64,000 nt of DNA from Sphaerisporangium album (GTDB taxonomy: Bacteria; Actinomycetota; Actinomycetes; Streptosporangiales; Streptosporangiaceae). Shown here in pieces: positions 56,837 through 64,000 of this stretch (position 1 is its first letter; each line of letters opens with the position of its first letter). The notes beneath the pieces are model-generated. The model searched no databases. It had not been told where the DNA came from and saw only the letters and a list, made by a program, of their open reading frames with translations. The stretch spans positions 248,001-312,000 of the forward strand of contig NZ_QOIL01000009.1 in NCBI RefSeq assembly GCF_003323745.1, given 5' to 3'. The translations under genes and the position numbers were made by a program.

Positions 56837-57772
56837 GTGAGCGACGTCCGGAATGTCATCATCATCGGGTCGGGGCCGGCCGGGTATACGGCCGCGGTCT
56901 ACGCCGCGCGCGCGGACCTGAATCCGCTGGTGTTCGAGGGCTCCGTCACGGCGGGCGGCGCGCTCATGAACACCACCGACGTCGAGAACTACCCCGGCTT
57001 CCCCGACGGCATCCTCGGCCCCGAGCTGATGGACAACTTCCGCAAGCAGGCGGAGCGGTTCGGCGCCGAACTCCTGGCCGACGACGTGATCGAGGTCGAC
57101 CTCACCCAGACCCCCAAGGTGGTCAAGACCCACACCGAGACCTACTACGCGAAGACCGTGATCGTCGCGACCGGTTCCGGCTACCGCCAGCTCGGCCTGC
57201 CGAGCGAGAAGCGGCTGTCGGGCCGCGGTGTGTCGTGGTGCGCGACCTGTGACGGCTTCTTCTTCCGCGACCAGGACATCGTGGTGGTCGGCGGTGGCGA
57301 CACCGCCATGGAGGAGGCCACGTTCCTCAGCCGGTTCGCCCGGTCGGTGACGGTGATCCACCGGCGCGACACGCTCCGGGCGAGCAAGATCATGCAGGAT
57401 CGCGCCTTCGCCAACGAGAAGATCAGCTTCGTGTGGGACAGCGTGGTGACCGACATCGTCGGCGACACCCGCGTCAGCGCCGTCAAGGTCCAGAACCTCA
57501 AGACCGGCGAGGAGACCGAGCTGCCGGTGACGGGCGTGTTCATCGCGATCGGCCACGACCCGCGCAGCGAGCTCTTCAAGGGCCAGCTCGACGTGGACGA
57601 CGAGGGTTACGTCGTGGTCGACGCGCCGACCACCAGGACGAACATCGACGGCGTCTTCGCCGCCGGCGACGTCGTCGACCACACCTACCGCCAGGCGATC
57701 ACCGCCGCGGGCACCGGCTGTTCGGCGTCGATCGACGCCGAGCGCTGGCTCGCGGACCACGCCACCGCCTAA
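56837..57772 (+). CDS. trxB: Thioredoxin reductase
   Basis: The 311-residue flavoenzyme reduces thioredoxin with NADPH. FAD motif [19 protein letters not shown] (GSGPAG at 11-16), redox Cys135 and Cys138 (WCATCDG), NADPH motif [13 protein letters not shown], and the C-terminal FAD contact [15 protein letters not shown] are all intact. GTG 56837 is preceded by AGAGGCCAAGA. It forms an operon with trxA 18 bp downstream. Confidence 0.97.
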   Translation: MSDVRNVIIIGSGPAGYTAAVYAARADLNPLVFEGSVTAGGALMNTTDVENYPGFPDGILGPELMDNFRKQAERFGAELLADDVIEVDLTQTPKVVKTHTETYYAKTVIVATGSGYRQLGLPSEKRLSGRGVSWCATCDGFFFRDQDIVVVGGGDTAMEEATFLSRFARSVTVIHRRDTLRASKIMQDRAFANEKISFVWDSVVTDIVGDTRVSAVKVQNLKTGEETELPVTGVFIAIGHDPRSELFKGQLDVDDEGYVVVDAPTTRTNIDGVFAAGDVVDHTYRQAITAAGTGCSASIDAERWLADHATA

Positions 57773-57790
57773 CAGTTAAGGGAGAGAACC

Positions 57791-58114
57791 TTGGGCGAGA
57801 TCAAGTCAGTGACCGACGCCACGTTCGACGCCGAAGTCCTCAAGAGCGACAAGCCCGTGCTCGTGGACTTCTGGGCCGAGTGGTGCGGTCCGTGCCGCCA
57901 GGTCGCGCCGATCCTCCAGGAGATCGCGACCGAGCACGCCGACAAGCTCAGCATCGTCAAGATCAATATTGACGAGAATCCCGTGACTCCGCGGGACTAC
58001 GGCGTACTCCAGATTCCGACCCTGAACGTCTATAAGGGTGGAGAGGTCGTTAAGCAGATCATCGGCGCCAAGCCGAAGGCCATGCTGCTGCGCGAGCTCG
58101 ACGGCGTCATCTGA
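57791..58114 (+). CDS. trxA: Thioredoxin
   Basis: The 107-residue protein has the active site WCGPC (Cys32, Cys35) in [16 protein letters not shown] and the cis-Pro loop [13 protein letters not shown]. The start is TTG at 57791, with AAGGGAGAG upstream. It is co-transcribed with trxB from the SigR-type promoter. A strong terminator follows. Confidence 0.97.
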   Translation: MGEIKSVTDATFDAEVLKSDKPVLVDFWAEWCGPCRQVAPILQEIATEHADKLSIVKINIDENPVTPRDYGVLQIPTLNVYKGGEVVKQIIGAKPKAMLLRELDGVI

Positions 58115-58172
58115 CGCCCCTGCGGCTCCGACGAGCCGTACCACCGCTTCCGAGCGGCACACCCCACCCAGG

Positions 58173-58201
58173 AGCCCCTCACGCCGTTGGCGTGAGGGGC
58201 T
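58173..58201 (+). terminator. Terminator of trxBA
   Basis: AGCCCCTCACGCC (58173-58185) and GGCGTGAGGGGCT (58189-58201) form a perfect 13-bp stem with a GTT loop, 58 bp after trxA. Confidence 0.85.
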
Positions 58202-58264
58202 CTGTGGCGTTCTGGACCGGTTGGCGGTGCCGGGTGATCGCGGGTTCGGGCGGCTGAGAGGGCC

Positions 58265-58921
58265 TCAGACGGGACGCAGGGCCCGTTCGGGGGTCATGGA
58301 GCCCAGCAGGCGTTCGAGGGCCACCTCGACGTCCTCACGCCATGAGGCGGCGGTCTTCAGCTCCAGCCGGAGCCGCGGGAAGCGCAGATGCGGGCGAACC
58401 GTCTTGAACCCGACCGCGAGCAGGTACTCGGCGGGCAGGACGCACCCGGGCTCCTCCCATTTCAGGTCGCCGAACGCCTCGATCGCCCGGACGCCGCGCC
58501 GCGTGAGGTCCTTCGCGACGCCCTGGATGAGCATGCGCCCCAGGCCGCCGCCGGAGAACTCCGACACGATGTGCGCGGTCATCAGCAGGACGGCGTCCGC
58601 GCTCACCGGCGAAGTGGGGAAGGCGACCGAGCGCGGGACGTACAGCGGGGGTGCGTACAGGACGAAACCGGCGGGCACCCCGTCCACGTAGCAGATCTTC
58701 CCGCAACTGCCCCATTCCAGGAGCGTCGCGGAGATCCAGGCCTCCTTTTCCAGCCCCGGATCGCCCGCCATCTGGGCGCGTTCTCCGCTCACCGGGTCGA
58801 GTTCCCAGAAAACGCACCGCCTGCAGCGGCGCGGCAGATCATCAAGATTGTCGAGCGTGACGTTCACGAGCCGGCGCGACACCTCAGGGCCCCCAATCCT
58901 TGCGAGACGAGCGCGGGTCAT
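58265..58921 (-). CDS. GNAT-family N-acetyltransferase near parB
   Basis: The protein has a Cys-containing N-terminus (RRCRRCVFWELDPVSGE), the central VPAGFVLYAPPLYVP and the acetyl-CoA loop FSGGGLGRMLIQGVAK where Q/R-x-x-G-x-G/A is partly changed (SGGGLGR). It ends with a helical tail (REDVEVALERLLGS). Genes of this family are found near parB in other actinobacteria. ATG 58921 is used; GTG 58882 would match shorter homologues. The substrate is unknown. Confidence 0.85.
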   Translation of the reverse strand: MTRARLARIGGPEVSRRLVNVTLDNLDDLPRRCRRCVFWELDPVSGERAQMAGDPGLEKEAWISATLLEWGSCGKICYVDGVPAGFVLYAPPLYVPRSVAFPTSPVSADAVLLMTAHIVSEFSGGGLGRMLIQGVAKDLTRRGVRAIEAFGDLKWEEPGCVLPAEYLLAVGFKTVRPHLRFPRLRLELKTAASWREDVEVALERLLGSMTPERALRPV

Positions 58922-59170
58922 GGCGAGATAGCGCACGAATTACGGGCGTCTCCAGACTGGCATGGTAGCCGAGTGAAAGCGGAGTACGGCGGTCCTGGTC
59001 GTCCGACCCGCACGAGGTTCCCCACCCGGAACCCCCGATGTCACGCGCATTTTGTTCGCTTTGCCCGTGATAAGCGCCCTAAGTGAAGTAATTACCAGGG
59101 GCCCGGCCATTCACTGCCGTACCCTGGTGTCTTCGCAAGGACCTAGTCGGCTACGACGAGGAGGTGGACC

Positions 59171-60496
59171 GTGACGCAGGAGCGGGATCACGGTCGGAGC
59201 ACGGCGGCCCACGGGTCGCGCATCGACGCCTACATCGACCGGTACGCGGCACGCGCGGCCGGCATGGTGGCCTCCGAGGTCCGAGCTCTCTTCGCCGTCG
59301 CGTCGAGGCCCGAGGTGGTCTCGCTGGCCGGCGGCATGCCGTACGTCACGGCCCTCCCCCTCGACAGCGTGGGCGAGCTCGTCGCCGACCTGGTCGCCCG
59401 GCGTGGCACGGTGGCGCTCCAGTACGGCTCCGGCCAGGGCGACCCCGCCCTGCGTGAGCAGATCTGCGAGGTCATGCGCCTGGAGGGCATCGAGGCGAAC
59501 GCCGACGACGTCGTCGTCACCGTCGGCTCGCAGCAGGCCCTCGACCTGGTCACCCGCATCTTCATCGACCCCGGCGACGTCGTGCTCGCCGAGGGGCCGT
59601 CCTACGTCGGCGCGCTCGGCACGTTCGCGGCCTACGAGGCGTCCGTCGTGCACGTCGCCATGGACGACCACGGGCTCGTCCCCGAGGCCCTGGCCGAGAC
59701 GATCGCGTCGGTGGCGCGCCAGGGCCGCCGCATCAAGTTCCTCTACACCATCCCGAGCTTCCAGAACCCCGCGGGCGTCACGCTCAGCGCCGCCCGCCGG
59801 CGCCAGGTGATGGAGATCTGCCGCCGCGCCGACGTCCTGGTCGTGGAGGACAACCCCTACGGGCTGCTCGGCTTCGAGGGCGACCCCATGCGGGCGTTAA
59901 GGGCGGACGACCCGGACGGCGTCGTCTACCTGGGGTCGTTCTCCAAGACCCTGGCCCCGGGCTTCCGCGTCGGCTGGGCGCTCGCGCCGCACGCCGTCCG
60001 CGACAAGCTGGTGCTCGCGATGGAGTCGGCCGTGCTGTCCCATTCGAGCTTCGCCCAGCTCGCGGTCGGGCAGTACCTCGCCACCCAGCCGTGGCGCGAG
60101 CAGATCAAGTCGTTCCGCGAGCTCTACCGCGAGCGGCGCGACACCATGCTCGCCGCGCTGGAGGCGCTCATGCCGCCCGGCTGCGTCTGGACGCGGCCCG
60201 CGGGCGGCTTCTTCGTGTGGATGACGCTGCCCGAGGGGCTGGACTCCAAGGCGATCCTGCCGCGCGCCGTCGCCGAGCGGGTGGCTTTCGTCCCCGGCAC
60301 CGGCTTCTACGCCGACGGCTCCGGCGCGCGCAACATGCGCCTGTCGTACTGCTACCCCGAGCCGGACCGCATCCGCGAGGGGGTCCGGCGCCTGGCGGGC
60401 GTGGTGCAGCAGGAGCTGCTGACCCGCGACACGTTCGGCACGGGCTCGGCGCCGGCCCACACCGGGGTGGACACCCCCGGGCCCGACCTAGCCTGA
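59171..60496 (+). CDS. PLP-dependent aminotransferase (class I/II, MocR-catalytic type without HTH)
   Basis: The 441-residue enzyme has fold-type I features: VSLAGGMPYVTALPLDSV, YGSGQGDPALREQICEVM, Asp/Tyr in VVEDNPYGLL and the PLP Lys in LGSFSKTLAPGFRVGW. It resembles 2-aminoadipate or similar aminotransferases often found next to parB in actinobacteria. The GTG start has GAGGAGG at a good distance. Substrate not assigned. Confidence 0.9.
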   Translation: MTQERDHGRSTAAHGSRIDAYIDRYAARAAGMVASEVRALFAVASRPEVVSLAGGMPYVTALPLDSVGELVADLVARRGTVALQYGSGQGDPALREQICEVMRLEGIEANADDVVVTVGSQQALDLVTRIFIDPGDVVLAEGPSYVGALGTFAAYEASVVHVAMDDHGLVPEALAETIASVARQGRRIKFLYTIPSFQNPAGVTLSAARRRQVMEICRRADVLVVEDNPYGLLGFEGDPMRALRADDPDGVVYLGSFSKTLAPGFRVGWALAPHAVRDKLVLAMESAVLSHSSFAQLAVGQYLATQPWREQIKSFRELYRERRDTMLAALEALMPPGCVWTRPAGGFFVWMTLPEGLDSKAILPRAVAERVAFVPGTGFYADGSGARNMRLSYCYPEPDRIREGVRRLAGVVQQELLTRDTFGTGSAPAHTGVDTPGPDLA

Positions 60497-60510
60497 AGAC
60501 ATCACCTGGT

Positions 60511-60541
60511 GGCGCCCCCGTCCCGGCCGGGCGGGGGCGCC
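60511..60541 (+). terminator. Terminator between aminotransferase and Ddl-like gene
   Basis: GGCGCCCCCG (60511-60520) and CGGGGGCGCC (60532-60541) form a perfect 10-bp stem followed by the T-rich TCTCTCTAT, the most classical terminator in this window. Confidence 0.8.
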
Positions 60542-60574
60542 TCTCTCTATCCACCGAAGTAAGAAGGGTCCTCG

Positions 60575-61534
60575 ATGAGCGATCTCGGCCATGTGCTGGT
60601 GCTGGCGGGCGGTTTGTCGTACGAGCGCGAGGTTTCCCTCCGCTCGGGCCGCCGGGTGAGCGAGGTGCTACGTGCGGCCGGGATCGACGTCGAGACGCGT
60701 GACACCGACGCGAGCCTGGTACCTGCCGTCCTCGCCGACCCCCCGGAGGCGGTGTTCGTGACGCTGCACGGCGGAAGCGGGGAGGACGGCGCGATCCGCT
60801 CGGTGCTGGAGCTGCTCTCGGTGCCGTACGTCGGGGCGGCACCCGACGCGTGCCGCATCGCCTACGACAAGCCGACCGCAAAGACCGTCGTGCGCTCGGT
60901 CGGCGTGCGCACCCCGGAGGCCGTCGTGCTTCCCAAGGAGACGTTCCACGACCTCGGCGCGTCCGCCGTGCTGGCCCGCATCATCGACCGGCTCGGGCTG
61001 CCACTGTTCGTCAAGCCGTCGCGCGGCGGCTCGGCCCTCGGGGCCTCCATCGTCCGCAAGGCCGACGAGCTGCCCGCCGCCATGGTGGGCTGCTTCGCGT
61101 ACGGCGACACCGCGCTCGTCGAGCGGTACATCGAGGGCGTGGAGGTCGCCGTGTCGGTCGTCGACCTCGGCGAGGGTCCGGTGGCGCTGCCGCCCGTCGA
61201 GATCGTCGCGAACGAGGGCGTGTACGACTACTCCGCCCGCTACACCGCCGGGCACACCGAGTTCTTCGCCCCGGCGCGGCTGCGCCCCGAGGTGGCCGAC
61301 GCCTGCGCCCAGATGGCCATCACCGCGCACACCGCGCTCGGCCTCCGCGACCTCTCGCGGACCGACCTGATCGTCGACGCCGAGGGCCTCCCGCACTTCC
61401 TGGAGGTCAACGTGGCGCCCGGCATGACCGAGACCTCCCTCCTCCCCATGGCGGTCGAGGCCGCAGGCGAGGATCTGTCCGTGATCTGCGCGTCGCTGCT
61501 GCGCGCCGCCGTCCGCCGCGCCTCCGCCGAATAG
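60575..61534 (+). CDS. D-alanine--D-alanine ligase-like ATP-grasp protein
   Basis: The 319-residue protein has VLVLAGGLSYEREVSLRSGR, TLHGGSGEDGAIRSVLELL and ATP-grasp parts LPLFVKPSRGGSALGASIVR and HFLEVNVAPGMTETSLLPMA. These agree with D-Ala-D-Ala ligases. Whether it is the housekeeping Ddl or a paralogue with another dipeptide product cannot be told. It follows the aminotransferase gene, separated by a terminator, and is conserved next to parB in actinobacteria. Confidence 0.88.
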   Translation: MSDLGHVLVLAGGLSYEREVSLRSGRRVSEVLRAAGIDVETRDTDASLVPAVLADPPEAVFVTLHGGSGEDGAIRSVLELLSVPYVGAAPDACRIAYDKPTAKTVVRSVGVRTPEAVVLPKETFHDLGASAVLARIIDRLGLPLFVKPSRGGSALGASIVRKADELPAAMVGCFAYGDTALVERYIEGVEVAVSVVDLGEGPVALPPVEIVANEGVYDYSARYTAGHTEFFAPARLRPEVADACAQMAITAHTALGLRDLSRTDLIVDAEGLPHFLEVNVAPGMTETSLLPMAVEAAGEDLSVICASLLRAAVRRASAE

Positions 61535-61621
61535 ACCCCTCGCGGCGTCGTGCCACCGCGCGGCGCCGCTACCGGCCATCCGTCCCGATCGAGACCAGAG
61601 CCGCCGCGTAGCCTTGCGGAC

Positions 61622-62659
61622 GTGATCGAGACCTTTTACTCCAAGAGCTTCGCCAGTGACAACCACGCGGGCGCCCACCCGTCCGTGATCGCCGCCGCGG
61701 GTGCCGCCAACGACGGTGACGCGGTCCCGTACGGCGGTGACCCGTGGACGGACGCCCTCGACGTCCGGATCCGCGCCGAGTTCGGCGACGCGGCCACGAA
61801 CCTGGTCGTCCTGAACGGCACCGGCGCCAACATGGTGGGCCTCAGCCTCATGCTGGGGCGGCGCTACGAAGCGGTCATCTGCCCGGAGACCGCGCACATC
61901 GCCGGCCACGAGGGCGGCGCGAGCGAGCGCGTCCTCGGCGTCAAGCTCCTCACCGTCCCGACGCCCGACGGGAAGCTGACACCCGGCGACGTGACTGCCC
62001 GGCTCGCCGACCCTGAGGACTTCAACGCGGTCCAGCCGAAGGTCGTCTCCATCTCCCAGGTGACCGAAATCGGAACCTGCTACACGCTGGAGGAGGTCAC
62101 CGCGCTGGCGGAGACGGTGCACGCCAACGGCATGCTGCTCCACATGGACGGCGCCCGGCTCGCCAACGCCGCCGCCTACCTCGGGTGCTCGCTGCGCGCG
62201 CTGACGACCGACGCCGGGGTGGACGTGCTGAGCTTCGGCGCCAGCAAGAACGGCGCGATGATCGGGGAGGCGGTGGTCGTGCTGCGGCCCGAGCTGGCGG
62301 AGGGCGGCTCGATCCTGCGGCGCCAGACGCTCCAGCTCGCGTCCAAGATGCGGTTCGTCTCGGCGCAGATCTCCGCGCTGCTCACCGACGAGCTCTGGCG
62401 CCGGAACGCCGCCCACGCGAACGCCATGGCCCGCAGGCTCGCGGACGCGGTCGAGGACCTTCCCGGGCTGACGATCCGCTGGCCGGTGCAGTCCAACGCC
62501 GTCTTCGCGTCCATCCCGGCGGAGGCGGCCGCCGTGTTGCAGGCGCGGTTCCGCTTCCACGTCATGGACGGCGCCGCCCGCTGGATGACCGCGTTCGACA
62601 CCACACCGGAGGACGTCGACACGTTCGCGACGGCGATCCGCCAGGCCCTCAAGGGCTGA
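61622..62659 (+). CDS. Low-specificity L-threonine aldolase family protein
   Basis: The 345-residue PLP enzyme has SKSFASDNHAGAHPSVIAAA, GGDPWTDALDVRIRAEFGD, the PLP Asp in LLHMDGARLANAAAYLG and Lys in VLSFGASKNGAMIGEAVV. It cleaves threonine or similar beta-hydroxy amino acids to glycine and an aldehyde. GTG start at 61622. It lies between the Ddl-like gene and parB. Confidence 0.92.
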   Translation: MIETFYSKSFASDNHAGAHPSVIAAAGAANDGDAVPYGGDPWTDALDVRIRAEFGDAATNLVVLNGTGANMVGLSLMLGRRYEAVICPETAHIAGHEGGASERVLGVKLLTVPTPDGKLTPGDVTARLADPEDFNAVQPKVVSISQVTEIGTCYTLEEVTALAETVHANGMLLHMDGARLANAAAYLGCSLRALTTDAGVDVLSFGASKNGAMIGEAVVVLRPELAEGGSILRRQTLQLASKMRFVSAQISALLTDELWRRNAAHANAMARRLADAVEDLPGLTIRWPVQSNAVFASIPAEAAAVLQARFRFHVMDGAARWMTAFDTTPEDVDTFATAIRQALKG

Positions 62660-62754
62660 CCCAAGTTAGGGGGGAGGCCACAGGCCCTACTGACCCGCCT
62701 CTGGAACTCCCCGCCGAGCCGGAGGCTCGGCCACAGGCACAGACGGGCGCGCGG

Positions 62755-62770
62755 TGTTTCACGTGAAACG
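62755..62770. promoter_or_regulatory. parS centromere site
   Basis: TGTTTCACGTGAAACG matches the bacterial parS consensus TGTTTCACGTGAAACA in 15 of 16 positions, with a perfect 14-bp palindromic core (62756-62769). It is 46 bp from the 3' end of parB, in the position expected for an origin-proximal ParB nucleation site. Confidence 0.93.
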
Positions 62771-62815
62771 GTGCGGGGATCGCCCGGCCGGGCCTCCCCG
62801 CCCCACGAGGAGCGT

Positions 62816-63802
62816 TCAGTCTTCCAGGCCGTTCACGGAGCTCGCCGCTCCCGGGGCCATGGCGCTGATGATGCGTTCGAGATCGTCCATGGTGGCGAAC
62901 TCGACGACGATACGGCCCTTGTGCCGGCCGAGATCGACCTTCACCCGGGTTTCGAAGTGGTCGGAAAGACGGTGGGCCAGGTGCGCCAGCGTTGGGTCGG
63001 CGGCCTCCTTGGCACGGCGGGCGCGGGGCGCCGGGGCCGCGGTGGCCTCCCCCATCGAGACGATCTCCTCGACGGTGCGGACGGACAGGCCCTCGGCGAC
63101 GATGCGGGCGGCGAGGTGGTCCTGTGCCGCCGGGTCGTTCAGCGTGAGCAGCGCCCGGGCGTGCCCCGCGCTGATCATGCCGGCCGCCACCCGGAGCTGG
63201 ACGTTGCCGGGCAGGTTGAGCAGCCGCAGCGTGTTGGTGATGTGCGAGCGGGAGCGGCCGATGCGCTGGGCGAGCTGCTCGTGCGTGGCGCCGAAGTCGT
63301 CCAGGAGCTGACGGTAGGCCGCGGCCTCTTCCAGCGCGTTGAGCTGTTCCCGCTGGAGGTTCTCGATGAGGGCGTCGCGGAGCATCTCGTCGTCCTGGGT
63401 GTTCCGGACGATGGCGGGGATCTCGTTGAGGCCGAGGAGCTTGGACGCCCGCCAGCGCCGCTCCCCCATGACGAGCTCGTACGCCCCGTCGCCCAAGGAC
63501 CGCACGACGATCGGCTGGAGAAGGCCGACCTCGCGGATGGAATCGGCGAGCTCACCGAGGGCGTCGTCGTCGAAGATCTCGCGGGGTTGCCTCGGGTTCC
63601 TGGTGATCGCCTCGATGGGGATCTCCATGAAATAGGCGCCCGCGACGGGCTTGAGCCCGCCGTCCACCGGGGCGGTCTCCGGGACCGCGCCCACCCCGGC
63701 GCCCGTACCCGTACCCGCGCCCGCCGGCGCCTCGACGATCGGCCCGGTGGGGATCAGGGCTCCGAGTCCCTTCCCCAATCCACCACGCCTCTGCTGGCCC
63801 AC
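62816..63802 (-). CDS. parB: Chromosome partitioning protein ParB
   Basis: The 328-residue protein has the ParB N-terminal CTPase domain ([28 protein letters not shown]), the HTH ([20 protein letters not shown]) that binds parS, and a C-terminal dimerisation region ([20 protein letters not shown]). It begins [18 protein letters not shown], a ParA-contact motif. A parS site lies just past its 3' end. ParB condenses the origin region for segregation. Confidence 0.97.
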   Translation of the reverse strand: MGQQRRGGLGKGLGALIPTGPIVEAPAGAGTGTGAGVGAVPETAPVDGGLKPVAGAYFMEIPIEAITRNPRQPREIFDDDALGELADSIREVGLLQPIVVRSLGDGAYELVMGERRWRASKLLGLNEIPAIVRNTQDDEMLRDALIENLQREQLNALEEAAAYRQLLDDFGATHEQLAQRIGRSRSHITNTLRLLNLPGNVQLRVAAGMISAGHARALLTLNDPAAQDHLAARIVAEGLSVRTVEEIVSMGEATAAPAPRARRAKEAADPTLAHLAHRLSDHFETRVKVDLGRHKGRIVVEFATMDDLERIISAMAPGAASSVNGLED

Positions 63803-63946
63803 GACTCCTCCTTGCCCAACGGCCCGCTCACGCGGAGACGGCCACCGTCATCGCCGCCTCTGCCGCCGCGTCCTCGACTTGATCCTGACGTACCGGTCGG
63901 GCCCGGCGCGTGACCCTCCGGGGGAGGGCGCCGCCGCCGGGCCGGG

Positions 63947-64000
63947 TCAGCTTCCCGCCACCGTGGCCCCCCGGAAGGCGAGCTCACGCGCGGCGTCCAT
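63947..64000 (-). CDS. parA: C-terminal end of ParA, cut by the window edge
   Basis: The last 17 codons of a minus-strand gene (DAARELAFRGATVAGS then TGA) run off the window at 64000. The segment AARELAFRG matches the C-terminal helix typical of actinobacterial ParA (xxAAREIAxRG). Position directly upstream of parB supports parA. The start and most of the gene lie outside. The 144-bp gap before parB is non-coding and GC-rich. Confidence 0.72.
   Translation of the reverse strand: MDAARELAFRGATVAGS

Noticed and set aside
1-64000. CRISPR arrays, rRNA operons and insertion sequences
   Set aside because: I saw no regularly spaced repeats, no rRNA-like sequence and no transposase. The only mobile-type genes are the two tyrosine recombinases.

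Overview
The window is high-GC actinomycete chromosome (GC-rich third codon positions, many GTG starts, frequent ATGA/GTGA start-stop overlaps). Gene order points to a Streptosporangiales-like actinobacterium close to oriC. The right end has trxB-trxA, a PLP aminotransferase, a D-Ala-D-Ala-ligase-like gene, parB and the tail of parA. Further left are sigM with its anti-sigma gene, murJ, cca, ino1, the rpsF-ssb-rpsR-rplI operon and dnaB. dnaA and oriC should lie just beyond the right edge. No genus can be assigned from the sequence alone.

Layout. 1-3.9 kb: a YpfJ-type metalloprotease, two conserved hypothetical genes, a secreted Lys/His-rich mini-protein and a GNAT acetyltransferase. 3.97-10.80 kb: a decayed integrative element inserted in the 3' end of tRNA-Ser(CGA). 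It is bounded by an exact 26-bp direct repeat that begins at the tRNA CCA end. It carries a complete-looking tyrosine integrase, a second broken recombinase, a truncated XRE regulator, an imine-reductase/HxlR pair, a secreted SH3-like protein and two small element-type proteins. 10.8-16.9 kb: tadA with two tandem TadA-associated paralogues, upp, a PH-domain pair, an XRE-TPR regulator and a GntR/FCD regulator with a palindromic operator. 16.9-26.2 kb: a second DNA polymerase III beta clamp, a two-component system divergent from an ABC-2 exporter, an XRE regulator with a phosphodiesterase, soxR with a near-canonical sox box, a methyltransferase/TetR divergent pair and a zinc-independent L31.

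26.2-43.4 kb: dnaB with upstream DnaA boxes, a MATE exporter, an amino-acid ABC importer operon, the rpsF-ssb-rpsR-rplI operon, endonuclease IV, two lipid-linked glycosyltransferases, a class A penicillin-binding protein, a DUF5318-type protein, PadR and inositol-1-phosphate synthase. 43.4-49.5 kb: idi, an MFS transporter, bioA, cca and a YbaK-like protein. 49.5-58.1 kb: a co-directional envelope and redox block consisting of a DUF6049-type secreted protein, murJ, a membrane pseudokinase, sigM, its anti-sigma factor, and trxB-trxA behind a SigR-type promoter. 58.2-64 kb: GNAT, aminotransferase, Ddl-like ligase, threonine aldolase, a parS site, parB and partial parA.

The functional themes are chromosome replication and segregation (dnaB, a DnaN paralogue, ssb, parB/parS, DnaA boxes), envelope assembly (PBP, MurJ with a pseudokinase, GT87/PIG-V transferases, SigM) and thiol-redox control (SoxR, SigR-type promoter, thioredoxin system). 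The most unusual part is the tRNA-Ser element. Its two recombinase genes have been joined tail to tail by a deletion, and its two ends share extra short motifs.
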